Shown piece after piece: positions 8,105 through 16,593 of a DNA stretch of 64,000 nt (positions are counted from its first letter, which is position 1; each line of letters opens with the position of its first letter). The notes below the pieces were generated by a model. The model had not been told where the DNA came from, searched no databases, and was given only the letters and a program-made list of their open reading frames with translations. A program made the translations under genes and the position numbers. The stretch lies in contig CP121313.1 of assembly GCA_043513815.1 (NCBI GenBank), positions 3,348,001 to 3,412,000 on the forward strand, read 5' to 3'. Source of the DNA: JANQIO01 sp043513815 (GTDB lineage Bacteria; Pseudomonadota; Gammaproteobacteria; Pseudomonadales; Halieaceae).

Positions 8105-8836
8105 ATGCTCACTAAATGCAATCGACGCACTACGCGCAACGCAACAGGGACCACCCTGGCTTTCGCAACACTGGTGACCTGGCTGGCGGCGCTCAGCGGG
8201 CCGGCCCTGGCACAGGCCGACGGCGGCGCACTCACCTTTGATAGCCTGGTACCGGTGGACAATCCGGCGCTGACGGCAGTCTATATCGATCCGGATGCGG
8301 ACTTCAGTGTGTTCAAACGGGTGGCCATCCTGGAACCGTTTGTGGCATTTCGCACCAACTGGCAGCGCGACCAGAGTCGTGCGCGCCGGGGCCGTATCAG
8401 CAATCGCGACATGCAACGCATCAAGCAGGACGTCGCTACGATCTTCGAACGGGTCATGACCGAGCGGCTTGAAGCTGCAGGATTTGAAGTGGTGGACACG
8501 GTGGGCGAAGACGTCATCCTGCTGCGGCCCGCTATCATTGACCTCGATGTCACTGCGCCAGATGCTCGCTCGACGGGGCGCACCACCACCTATACGGCGA
8601 CAGCCGGTGCGGCAACCCTCTATATCCAGCTCTTTGATTCAGTCACCGGCGAGATTCTGGGCCGGGCAGCGGACCGTCGCACGGCACGACGCCCGGGGAA
8701 CTTCCTCACCTGGAGTAACAGTGTTACCAACCGCAGGGAAGCCACGCGCACAATGGGCCAGTGGGCGGATGGATTGATTGCTGTCCTCAACGAACAGTAC
8801 CTGCCGGCGACCGCGCCGGCGAGTGATAGCGAATAA
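8105..8836 (+). CDS. DUF3313-type secreted protein
   Basis: 243 residues. A long signal peptide ends at ALAQA (about 36), and there is no lipobox cysteine, unlike many DUF3313 lipoproteins. The domain covers most of the mature protein: AVYIDPDADFSVFKRVAIL, then an amphipathic central helix DMQRIKQDVATIFERVMTERLEAAGFEVVD, then LYIQLFDSVTGEILGRAADRR. It shares with its DUF4136 neighbour the design of a stress-inducible envelope protein. A good Shine-Dalgarno (ACGGAGGCA) precedes ATG 8105. Function unknown. Confidence 0.78.
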   Translation: MLTKCNRRTTRNATGTTLAFATLVTWLAALSGPALAQADGGALTFDSLVPVDNPALTAVYIDPDADFSVFKRVAILEPFVAFRTNWQRDQSRARRGRISNRDMQRIKQDVATIFERVMTERLEAAGFEVVDTVGEDVILLRPAIIDLDVTAPDARSTGRTTTYTATAGAATLYIQLFDSVTGEILGRAADRRTARRPGNFLTWSNSVTNRREATRTMGQWADGLIAVLNEQYLPATAPASDSE

Positions 8837-8847
8837 GTGAACAGGAC

Positions 8848-8869
8848 TGAGCCGCGAAGCCACGGCTCA
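8848..8869. terminator. Hairpin after DUF3313 gene
   Basis: TGAGCCG (8848-8854) pairs with CGGCTCA (8863-8869) around an 8-base loop, 12 bp after the stop at 8836. No T-run follows, so it may stabilise the 3' end or be a weak terminator. Confidence 0.4.
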
Positions 8870-8942
8870 TGTCCCGGCAGCAGCACACGCGGTGGGCGCA
8901 TCCCGTGCCCCCGGTGCCCTGCACCAAATGGAGCAAGTCCCG

Positions 8943-9344
8943 ATGGAACAGAAACTGAGCAACCGAGTACATGAGCTGGTCAACTTTGGCTGGGACCCGC
9001 AAACCTGTACCGACACCACCGCGACCCTGTTCGGCCGCCGGCCTTTCAACTGGTGGCTCTTTCTGCTGGTCATCTTCTTCTTTCCCCTGGTCGGCGGTGT
9101 CCTGTACCTCGTATTCTGGGCGGCGACTTCCCGGGCAACCGTATTCCTCCACGTGGAGGGAGAGGAATTGCTGACCGCTGGCGACACCTGGTTGATCAAA
9201 CTACATGAAGCCGAGTCCAGTCGCTCCATGGAAAAACAGCGCCAGATCAAGGAGCGCGGTTTCATGGCGGTAATGTGGCCCCAGCTGCTGGCCTCGCTGG
9301 TGCTGATCGGCCTCTGGGTCCTGTTCATTCGCTGGTATTTCTGA
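8943..9344 (+). CDS. Small two-helix membrane protein, unknown function
   Basis: 133 residues from ATG 8943; GGAGC lies about 8 bp upstream. Two hydrophobic segments are visible: WWLFLLVIFFFPLVGGVLYLVFW (about 38-60) and, at the C-terminal end, LASLVLIGLWVLFIRWYF. Between them is a charged loop with a helical EAESSRSMEKQRQIKERG stretch. No family recognised. It follows the lipoprotein block on the same strand but after a hairpin and about 100 bp, so co-transcription is uncertain. Confidence 0.72.
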   Translation: MEQKLSNRVHELVNFGWDPQTCTDTTATLFGRRPFNWWLFLLVIFFFPLVGGVLYLVFWAATSRATVFLHVEGEELLTAGDTWLIKLHEAESSRSMEKQRQIKERGFMAVMWPQLLASLVLIGLWVLFIRWYF

Positions 9345-9558
9345 GCGGCGCTACCAATATGGCCACCTGATGTGGCGCTGAAATCAACCGATTCTGACGG
9401 CGTGTGACACGTCCAGGAGCGGCGAGTGCCGCGCCGGGGTGGGCGCGCCCTGCCAGGAGGCCAGTCCCCATCACCTGGGGTCTCACTAACACAATGGCAA
9501 AGTCTCCATCCCGCTCTATACTTGGGGGCTGTATTTCAACTGCCCTTGGAGAAACCCA

Positions 9559-10692
9559 TTGCTCTATCTCGACATCCCCACCGCTGACGACTATGCGGAT
9601 CTCGCTAGCTTCCGCGGCGACATCGCCGTCTCCATCGCACTGCCGACTACCCCGGTCAGTACAGAGAATGAAGGCGACCTGATCCAGTTCAAGAACCTGG
9701 TCAAGGAAGCGGTTGATCAGCTCGAGGCTGCGGGCGCCGACAAGCGCCGCGTCCTTGAGCTGGTCGAAGAATTGGACGACCTGCTGGAAGACGGTGCCTT
9801 CTGGGATTTCCAGGCACGCGGGCTGGTGATCTATGCCACGCCCGACAACCTGCGCACTTTCCGGGTTCCAAACGCGCTGCAGCCACTGGTCAAGGTGTCC
9901 GATCGCTTCCACCTCAAGCCGTTGCTGCGGTCCACCACTTTCTGCGACGCCGGTTTTGTGCTGGCGCTGGCGGACGGCGGCGTGCGTCTGATCGAGGTCA
10001 GCAAGGACATGCCGGCGGTGGAAGTGGCAGTGCCGGATATGCCAAAAGATGCCGCCTCTGCAGTCGGCAAGAGCACCATCGCGACACGTTCCTACAGCGG
10101 CCGCATCGGCGGCGGCGAGGGCAAGAAGGTACGGCTGCGGCAATACGCCCGCCAGGTGGATACGGCAGTGCGCGCCATTGTCGCCGGACGGCAGGAGCCC
10201 TTGATCCTGGCCACCGTGGACGCCCTGGATGCCATCTATCGATCGGTCAACAGCTACCCACACCTGCTTGAAGAGGGCCTGCGCGGCAACTTCGAGCGCA
10301 GTAGCCCCGGAGAACTGGCAAGCTCCGCTCGCACTCTGCTCGATGAGGTCTACCGCACCCGCATCGCTGACTGGCATGCGCTCTACAAGCGCCGGATGAG
10401 CGAGCAGCGTGCCACTTCAGACCTGGAGCACGCCGCACGCGCCGCCACCGCAGGAGCGGTAGGCACATTGCTGGTGGACATGGATCAGGTGGTGAACGGC
10501 ACCATCGACGAGTCAGACGGCACGGTAAGCCTGGCAGTAACCGCGGGCGCAGACAGCTACGGCGTGGCGGATGAGATTGCGCGGCGCGTTCTGGTCACTG
10601 GCGGGGAGGTGTTGAGCGTTCGTGCCGATGACATGCCCGAACAGGGCCAGGCGGTTGCGGCGATCCTCCGCTATCCCTTCTCCGCCAGCTGA
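9559..10692 (+). CDS. baeRF family 11-like release-factor-fold protein
   Basis: 377 residues, TTG start at 9559 preceded by GGAGA. The organisation fits the bacterial archaeo-eukaryotic release-factor (baeRF) group, probably family 11: an N-terminal segment starting MLYLDIPTADDYADL and giving IALPTTPVSTENEGDLIQFKNLVKEA, a central domain with FHLKPLLRSTTFCDAGFVLALADGGVRLIEV, and a C-terminal L7Ae/ERF3-like domain with AARAATAGAVGTLLVDMDQVVNGTID and AILRYPF at the end. These proteins resemble eRF1 domains and have been proposed, from genomics, to act on ribosomes or peptidyl-tRNA. Direct function here is unknown. The gene is followed by a strong hairpin. Confidence 0.75.
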   Translation: MLYLDIPTADDYADLASFRGDIAVSIALPTTPVSTENEGDLIQFKNLVKEAVDQLEAAGADKRRVLELVEELDDLLEDGAFWDFQARGLVIYATPDNLRTFRVPNALQPLVKVSDRFHLKPLLRSTTFCDAGFVLALADGGVRLIEVSKDMPAVEVAVPDMPKDAASAVGKSTIATRSYSGRIGGGEGKKVRLRQYARQVDTAVRAIVAGRQEPLILATVDALDAIYRSVNSYPHLLEEGLRGNFERSSPGELASSARTLLDEVYRTRIADWHALYKRRMSEQRATSDLEHAARAATAGAVGTLLVDMDQVVNGTIDESDGTVSLAVTAGADSYGVADEIARRVLVTGGEVLSVRADDMPEQGQAVAAILRYPFSAS

Positions 10693-10715
10693 CGGATTCC
10701 TAAGCGGCTAGTGAA

Positions 10716-10748
10716 CGCCTGCAGGGGCAGTGGCTGCCCCTGCAGGCG
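10716..10748. terminator. Strong hairpin, likely bidirectional terminator
   Basis: A perfect 15-bp stem (CGCCTGCAGGGGCAG at 10716-10730, its complement at 10734-10748) with a TGG loop lies between the convergent baeRF-like gene and the TonB-dependent receptor. There is no clear T-run, but position and stability suggest it separates the two transcripts. Confidence 0.7.
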
Positions 10749-10813
10749 ATGTCGTCGCGTAAACCGCGGCGGCTTTGGCTGAACTCTAGAGGCTGAATTC
10801 CAGAGGCTGATTC

Positions 10814-13147
10814 CTAGAGGAAGTTCTTCCGCAAGGTCACACCCCAGGTTGTGGGCTCATTGTGACCGGTGGTCAGTCGACCGGGGTTACCGGTGGCGTC
10901 GGTAATGACACCAGGGTATTCCTCGTCGCCAAGGTTACGGCCCCAGGCGGTCAGCTCCAGATCCCAGTTCTCAAACAGCAGTCCTGCACGCACGTTGATG
11001 ATGTCGTATTCATCGACCAATTTGAGCGGGTCGTTGTTGACGTCCGTCATGCGCTCATCTACCCAGATATATTCGCCGTAGAGGAAGGCGGTAACGCTGT
11101 CACCGAGCGGGATGTCCTGGCGCAGTGAGACAGCCACGTTGCTTTCCGGGTTGCCTGCCAGCAAACCACCGGAACGGTCGCAGGAGCCGTCAGCATTCTG
11201 ACCGGGGTCCGGCTGGCCGGTGTGGAATGGCGTCGCGATCCAGCAGGGGCCGTTCTCAAAGTCGTCATATTCGCCGTCGTTGTAGGCATAAGCGAGATTG
11301 AACGTCGTGTAGTCGAAGGGTTGCCACAGCAGGTCCAGCTCGCCGCCCATGGTTTCGGCTTTACCCGCATTCTGCAGTGCGAAGCCGGTGCCTTCGAAGG
11401 CAACGGTCTGCAGGTCATCCGTTACCGTGCTGTGCAGCGCAATATTGAGGCGCAGCGCCTGGTTCGGGAATTCCGCCTTCATGCCGATCTCGTAGGATTC
11501 CGATTCCTCGGGGTCGAAGACCACGTCGAGTGTCTGGGCGATGCGGTCGGCATTGATGCCGCCGGCCTTGTAGCCTGTGCCGTAGGACGCGTAGAACATG
11601 ACGTCGTCAGCAGCAAACCAGGTCAGCTTGACCGTGCCGGTGACCTGGTCGTCGTCGATCTCCTCGTCAACGTCCGGCCGGGGAGCCAGCGGCGGAAACA
11701 ACGCGAAGCCGGGGCCCGCATTGAACTCGGTAAAGGTATTGGTCATGTCCTTGTCTTCCTTGGTCCAGCGCAGACCCGCAGAAAGCTGCAAGGAGTCGGT
11801 CAGAGACAGGTCCACCTGGCCAAATACCGCATAGGCCGTATGGTCCTGCTCAGAGATGTCCTGGGCAAAGCCACCTGCCGGGAACAGGCCCGGTATCGGC
11901 GGCAGGCCAACGAAGGCAGTGGTGTCTTCACCGACCATGGTGATGACCGTGGCGTCCAGCTCCTGCTCAAAATAGAACAGGCCGGCGACGTAGTTTACGC
12001 GCTCACCCTGGTTGCTGATGCGGAGCTCCTGGGAGAACTGGTTTTGCTGCGAGTCACGGGTCTGGACCACCGCGTCGATATCGTAGAAGTCGCCGTCGAC
12101 GTCGTCGAGGGAATCAAACTCCCGGTACGCGGTAATGCTGGTCACGTCGAAGGCCGGCAGCGCCCACTCGAACTGGAGCGAGACACCCTTGTCTTCGTTC
12201 TGTGAGGCCGGCAGGAAGCTCACGGCGACCTCACGTTCAAAGAAATCATTCTGGTCGATCACCGTACCGCCTGCCGCTATTACGGAAGTATCTGTGCCGA
12301 ACACAGGCGGCGAACCCGGCGGCAACTGCTGCGCCTCGACGTTGTTGTACCAGTTGCCGATCGCGCAGCAGGTCTCGTCAATCTCCGAGTAGTCGGCATT
12401 AAATTGTACCGTCATGGTTTCCGAGGGCAGCCACAGCGCTGACAGCCTGGCGCCGTAGCGATCACGATCCTGGATGGCGTCGTCAGCGATATTGATCGCA
12501 TCCACGTAGCCATCACGCTCCAGGTAGAAACCCGAAGCCCTTATTGCGAGTACGTCTTCGACCAGCGTTATCGACTTGGCGCCGTCAACTGTAAACATGT
12601 CAAGATCGCCAGCGCCGACCTCCAGGTAACCCTCACCTGCGAAGTCTGGTGCCCGGGTGATGACGTTGATCGCGCCGGCCGCGGTGTTACGCCCAAACAG
12701 TGTACCCTGCGGTCCGCGCAGGACCTCAATGGAGTTCACATCCACCAGGTTGTTGATCATCGCGCTCTGGCGCGAGCGATAGACGCCGTCAACGTACAGG
12801 CCCACGGAGGACTCCAGACCGAAATTCTGGGAACTGGTGGAAACGCCACGAATGCCGAAGCTGGTTGTAGTGGAGCTCTGCTGGGTCGTGACGAACAGGG
12901 CGGGGTCGATATTCGCCACTTCGAAGAAATCACGGACCCCGCTTTCCAGCAGGCGCTCGCGGGTGAACGCGGTGAGCGCCACGGGAACATCCTGCAAACG
13001 CTGCTCGCGCTTCTGGGCGGTGACGATAATCTCGTCCAGCTGCAACTGTGCGGACGCCCCCTCTGCCGTCAATATCCCGGCGGCACAAATGGCCGAGTAC
13101 ATGAGTCCCTGTCCAAACGGTATCTTGGATTGCTTCCTGGCATTCAC
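10814..13147 (-). CDS. TonB-dependent outer-membrane receptor
   Basis: 777 residues from GTG 13147, chosen because AGGGGACAG lies just upstream and a signal peptide (ending EGASAQ) follows; the frame is open 40 codons further. The mature N-terminus has the TonB box LDEIIVTAQKREQ followed directly by QDVPVALTAF. The plug domain has IRGVSTSSQNFGLESSVGLYVDGVYRSRQ and VLRGPQGTLFGRNTAAGAINVITR. The remainder is a 22-strand beta barrel ending in the typical aromatic-terminated strand (TTWGVTLRKNFL). This sequence type is common in marine gammaproteobacteria and sphingomonads and often takes up organic substrates rather than ferric siderophores. The ligand is unknown. Confidence 0.93.
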   Translation of the reverse strand: MNARKQSKIPFGQGLMYSAICAAGILTAEGASAQLQLDEIIVTAQKREQRLQDVPVALTAFTRERLLESGVRDFFEVANIDPALFVTTQQSSTTTSFGIRGVSTSSQNFGLESSVGLYVDGVYRSRQSAMINNLVDVNSIEVLRGPQGTLFGRNTAAGAINVITRAPDFAGEGYLEVGAGDLDMFTVDGAKSITLVEDVLAIRASGFYLERDGYVDAINIADDAIQDRDRYGARLSALWLPSETMTVQFNADYSEIDETCCAIGNWYNNVEAQQLPPGSPPVFGTDTSVIAAGGTVIDQNDFFEREVAVSFLPASQNEDKGVSLQFEWALPAFDVTSITAYREFDSLDDVDGDFYDIDAVVQTRDSQQNQFSQELRISNQGERVNYVAGLFYFEQELDATVITMVGEDTTAFVGLPPIPGLFPAGGFAQDISEQDHTAYAVFGQVDLSLTDSLQLSAGLRWTKEDKDMTNTFTEFNAGPGFALFPPLAPRPDVDEEIDDDQVTGTVKLTWFAADDVMFYASYGTGYKAGGINADRIAQTLDVVFDPEESESYEIGMKAEFPNQALRLNIALHSTVTDDLQTVAFEGTGFALQNAGKAETMGGELDLLWQPFDYTTFNLAYAYNDGEYDDFENGPCWIATPFHTGQPDPGQNADGSCDRSGGLLAGNPESNVAVSLRQDIPLGDSVTAFLYGEYIWVDERMTDVNNDPLKLVDEYDIINVRAGLLFENWDLELTAWGRNLGDEEYPGVITDATGNPGRLTTGHNEPTTWGVTLRKNFL

Positions 13148-13304
13148 TGGTCTGTCCCCTACATCAATTATTGCTGGCAGCGCTTGCGACTGCCCTCTCG
13201 AAATAGTGAGGTGACGGTTTCTACCCACCGGTCGCAACGGACCGTGGCGCAGTACCTGCTCGCTCACTGACAGGGGACGATACTACAGGCCTTGGTGGGG
13301 CCTG

Positions 13305-13320
13305 TTTGATAACTGGTTAT
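13305..13320. promoter_or_regulatory. Candidate operator, TGATAAC-TG-GTTATCA
   Basis: Perfect 7-bp inverted repeat with a 2-bp centre, 158 bp upstream of the TonB-dependent receptor start. The size fits a dimeric HTH regulator site. No regulator gene is adjacent. Confidence 0.45.
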
Positions 13321-13671
13321 CAGTTTTGTGATGTAGAACGGCGCAAACTAGTAAATATTCACGTTTTACCTGGCAAGCAAAACCAGGTTGCAGGTTGTCG
13401 GGCTTCCCGGCGCATTTTTGTCGCCATCCCGGGGCGCATCGAACTGGCAGTCCAGTGACGACCTGCAATAAAAACGCTGCGATGGTGCGCGCCCATTGCG
13501 CTTCGACGCCGACGGCCTGGAGAGAAACAGAAAGAACGATTCCTGCAATGCTCTGTCTCCCCGGGGTCAATGAGGGCAGCCAGTTCATCGTCACGCTTTT
13601 CACAGGACAGTAAAAATAGTTAGGCGGCAGCACGGAGTCTCCACTTCCCGGCTACCTCGAGATCAACCGCC

Positions 13672-13688
13672 GTGTTCAAATTGAACAC
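13672..13688. promoter_or_regulatory. Candidate operator, 17-bp perfect palindrome
   Basis: GTGTTCAA-A-TTGAACAC, 8-bp arms around one base, 80 bp upstream of the YkoF-like start at 13769. This looks like a repressor or activator half-site pair controlling the YkoF-like/PEP-enzyme pair. Confidence 0.55.
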
Positions 13689-13768
13689 CGATCAGAACCG
13701 GCTGAGCCTGGCGTACTGCAGGCCTGTTGCCCGCTCGGCCCGCCAGATCCATCGTTGAAGGAGATTCC

Positions 13769-14032
13769 ATGCGCCTGACCGCAGAGCTATCGCTTTATCC
13801 GCTGCTGGATGAGTATATCCCGGCCATTGATGCCATTATCGCTGACCTCAACTCCCATGCGGGCCTGACCGTTTTGACCAACGCCATGAGCACTCAGGTC
13901 GCCGGTGAGTACGGTGCGGTGTTTGCAGCAGTGCAGGCCGCGTTGGCGCAGAGCACCGAACGTTTCGGCCCACAGGTACTGGTGTGCAAGTTCATCGCCG
14001 GCGACCTGCTCGGCTCGGCAGTCAACGAATGA
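13769..14032 (+). CDS. YkoF-like small ligand-binding protein
   Basis: 87 residues from ATG 13769 with a good GAAGGAGA Shine-Dalgarno. The sequence MRLTAELSLYPLLDEYIPAIDAIIADLN, then MSTQVAGEYGAVFAAVQAAL and VLVCKFIAGD, matches the single-domain ferredoxin-like YkoF/MTH1187 family, whose studied members bind thiamine or HMP-like compounds. The family is usually found beside transport genes; here a TonB-dependent receptor diverges from it. The next gene, a PEP-utilising enzyme, starts 90 bp downstream. Ligand binding is inferred from the family, not visible in the sequence. Confidence 0.78.
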   Translation: MRLTAELSLYPLLDEYIPAIDAIIADLNSHAGLTVLTNAMSTQVAGEYGAVFAAVQAALAQSTERFGPQVLVCKFIAGDLLGSAVNE

Positions 14033-14122
14033 TGCGGGCGACACCCGTAAAGGGCCTGGCACAGCGAAGCGCAGTGCTACGATGAGTGGGCCAATGTATT
14101 GCACGCTGGAAGCGAGACGCCT

Positions 14123-16507
14123 GTGAGCGGAACCATACTCGGGCTTGACGAAATCACCGGCAGCAACGTGGGCGGCAAGGCCTATGGGCTCTCGAGACTG
14201 GTGAGCATGGGTCTCAGGGTACCGCCTGCATTTGTCATCCACGGGGCACAGTCGGGCAGCTACCCCGAGGAACTCGAGCAGAGCTACCAGGCCCTTGGCG
14301 GCAAGACCGTCGCGGTACGTTCTTCGGCCCAGGGCGAAGACGGGACAGACGCCTCCTTTGCCGGCCAGTACGATACGGTGCTCAATGTCACCGGCAGCGA
14401 CGCCCTGCGTCAGGCAATAGACCGCTGCGTGGCATCCCGGGCAAATGCTCGTGCGCTGGCCTATCAGGGCGTGCAGGAAACCGGGCAAGATACTCCCGAC
14501 AACGGCGCAGCGATGAATGTGGTCGTACAGTGCATGGTCGATGCAAAGCTGGCGGGGGTTGTTTTCACCGCTGATCCTGCCAGCGCACGGCGTGACCTGC
14601 TGGTCATTGACGCGGTGGCAGGCCTCGGCGAGGCACTGGTCAGCGGAGAGGCCACCCCGGATCACTACGGCGTCAATCGCGCCGGCGATATTGTAAAGCG
14701 CCAGCTGGTCGGCGAAGAGGCACTGCTGAGCGATGCCCAGGTGGCCGAGATCGCGCGCCAGGCCAGGTCCGCCGAGCTTCACGAGGGACAGCCGCTGGAC
14801 CTGGAATGGGCAATTGATGCTACAGGGACGCTCTACTGGCTGCAGGCAAGGCCCGTGACCACGCTACCGGCGGACCTCAACGAATTCGACTCCACCCTGC
14901 CGCGCCCCGACGATGTGCTCACCATCAGCAATGTCAGCGAGATGATGCCTGGCGCGGTGTGCCCACTCACGATGTCCTTCACCGGCGGTGGCATCGACTA
15001 CGGATTGCAACATATGCAGGTCACCGTGGGCGCCCGGGCGTTCATCGACAAGCAGTGGCAGGTCACCGCTTCTGCCTATGGCCACCTGTTTCTGAACATG
15101 ACCGGCAACCTGGTAATGTCCGCAGGCGTTCTCGGCTCTGATGCCGACCAGACAGCGCAAACCCTGTGCGGTCGCATCGTTCCGGAACTCAAAGATCTTC
15201 CGCCCCTGCCCTGGCGGCGCCGATTTCTGAATACGCTCAGGCTGCTGCGCTATTGTCTGCGGGCGCCCACAGTGGTGGAACAGTTTGGAGAGGAACTGAA
15301 GCGCTTCGTCATTGAACCGCAACCCGACAGCGTCGCCCTGTGGCAAGAGATCGCCGACAACTCCTGGTTCTTCAATCATTGTATGGCCGTGCACATTCAG
15401 TCGTCTGCGCTGTCGGGTTTTCTCTGCGCCATTGTCGAAAACATGGTGTCGGGAAAATCCAATGACAGTTCGGTGGAAGAGCAATCCGAGGCGGTACGCT
15501 TGCTGGCCGGCGCCAGTGACGTGGAAAGCGCCGTCATGCTCGAGCAACTGGATACCCTGCTGGACCAGGTCGCCCGGCATCCCGACGCTCCGCAGTATTT
15601 CCAGTCCGCGAGCATTGATGCTGCGACCCACTGGCTGCAATCCACCGAGCCACTGGCAACCGGATTCAATGACTTTCTCGCCAGTCACGGCCACCGCGGG
15701 TATCGCGAGCTGTGTATGCGCGATCCATCCTGGCGTGACGATTTGACGCCGCTGGTCCAGAGCATGCAGGCGGCTGTGAAGGCGCGCCTCCTGACCGGCG
15801 GACATCGAGAACTACAGGCTGAGCCTATCGACTGGACCTCTTTGAGCCGCGGGCTACGCTGGATTCTTCCCAGGGCCCACAACGCGATTCGACGCCGCGA
15901 GCACACCAAGTCGCAGCTGGTGGACCTGGCGCACCGGTTCAAGATGGCGTTTCGAACGCTGGGCCAGCATATGACCGAAGAGGAACTGTTGCCGGATGCC
16001 GACCTGGTCTGCTTCTTTGCCTTCCATGAACTGGCTGACTATATTGCCAATCCCACGCCAGCCTTTGTCGAGACCTTGCTGGCGCGTCGCGATGCACTGG
16101 CCTATCAACAGCAATTCGAATTTCCGGAAATATCCGTGGGCCTCCCTGAGCCTCTGGAGCCCCAGCTCGTCGCGCTGGCCGACGGCGTACTTCAGGGTCG
16201 GCCGGCGTCCCGCGGCACGGTGGAAGGAACCGTGCGAGTGGCCCATACGCTGGAGGAAGCCGCCGCACTGCAGGCCGGTGAAATCCTGGTGACGCCCATC
16301 ACCGACATTGGCTGGACGCCCTATTTCAGCATGATTGGCGGACTGGTTACTGACCTCGGAAGCTCTGTATCCCATGGGGCGGTGATTGCCCGGGAATACG
16401 GCCTGCCCTGCGTTGTGAACACCCGCCAGGGAACGCGCCTGCTTAAAACCGGCGATCAGGTGCGGCTTGATGGGGATGCGGGTTGTGTGACGCTACTGGC
16501 AGAGTAG
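14123..16507 (+). CDS. PEP synthase/rifampin-phosphotransferase-like dikinase
   Basis: 794 residues from GTG 14123, preferred over an in-frame TTG at 14099 because GGAAGCGAG sits 6 bp upstream. The N-terminal ATP-binding (PPDK_N) domain shows GGKAYGLSRL, VRSSAQGEDGTDASFAGQYDT and LDLEWAIDATGTLYWLQARPV. A middle domain of about 400 residues has no familiar motif. The C-terminal swivelling domain has the phosphohistidine motif SSVSHGAVIAREYGLP (His about 751). The order ATP-grasp, unknown middle, His domain is that of rifampin phosphotransferases and other 3-domain PEP-synthase homologues, not of true PEP synthase, which ends in a TIM barrel. The middle domain probably sets the phosphate-acceptor substrate. 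Confidence 0.82.
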   Translation: MSGTILGLDEITGSNVGGKAYGLSRLVSMGLRVPPAFVIHGAQSGSYPEELEQSYQALGGKTVAVRSSAQGEDGTDASFAGQYDTVLNVTGSDALRQAIDRCVASRANARALAYQGVQETGQDTPDNGAAMNVVVQCMVDAKLAGVVFTADPASARRDLLVIDAVAGLGEALVSGEATPDHYGVNRAGDIVKRQLVGEEALLSDAQVAEIARQARSAELHEGQPLDLEWAIDATGTLYWLQARPVTTLPADLNEFDSTLPRPDDVLTISNVSEMMPGAVCPLTMSFTGGGIDYGLQHMQVTVGARAFIDKQWQVTASAYGHLFLNMTGNLVMSAGVLGSDADQTAQTLCGRIVPELKDLPPLPWRRRFLNTLRLLRYCLRAPTVVEQFGEELKRFVIEPQPDSVALWQEIADNSWFFNHCMAVHIQSSALSGFLCAIVENMVSGKSNDSSVEEQSEAVRLLAGASDVESAVMLEQLDTLLDQVARHPDAPQYFQSASIDAATHWLQSTEPLATGFNDFLASHGHRGYRELCMRDPSWRDDLTPLVQSMQAAVKARLLTGGHRELQAEPIDWTSLSRGLRWILPRAHNAIRRREHTKSQLVDLAHRFKMAFRTLGQHMTEEELLPDADLVCFFAFHELADYIANPTPAFVETLLARRDALAYQQQFEFPEISVGLPEPLEPQLVALADGVLQGRPASRGTVEGTVRVAHTLEEAAALQAGEILVTPITDIGWTPYFSMIGGLVTDLGSSVSHGAVIAREYGLPCVVNTRQGTRLLKTGDQVRLDGDAGCVTLLAE

Positions 16508-16530
16508 CTTAAAGGCCCACAGGCTATTCA

Positions 16531-16593
16531 CTAGCCGCGATATCTCACCATTATTTGGAACCCTCGGCGAGAGATTTTGCGCTGTGCGGCTAG
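16531..16593. repeat. REP-like palindromic element, copy 1
   Basis: CTAGCCGC (16531-16538) pairs with GCGGCTAG (16586-16593), enclosing an inner TCTC/GAGA hairpin. The 63-bp unit is closely similar to 25602-25660. It lies between two convergent genes, the usual place for REP elements, and reaches within the last bases of the cyclase gene. Confidence 0.75.

Larger units (their letters stand above)
13148..13768. other. Divergent regulatory region with several palindromes
   Basis: 621 bp between the TonB-dependent receptor (minus) and the YkoF-like gene (plus). No convincing gene. It contains a hairpin ACAGGCC/GGCCTGT (13283-13303), a palindrome at 13305-13320 and a 17-bp palindrome at 13672-13688, listed separately. 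Confidence 0.6.

Noticed and set aside
11222..12205. 327-codon plus-strand open frame inside the TonB receptor
   Set aside because: Antisense shadow of the barrel coding sequence, composed of low-complexity V/G/Q-rich residues.
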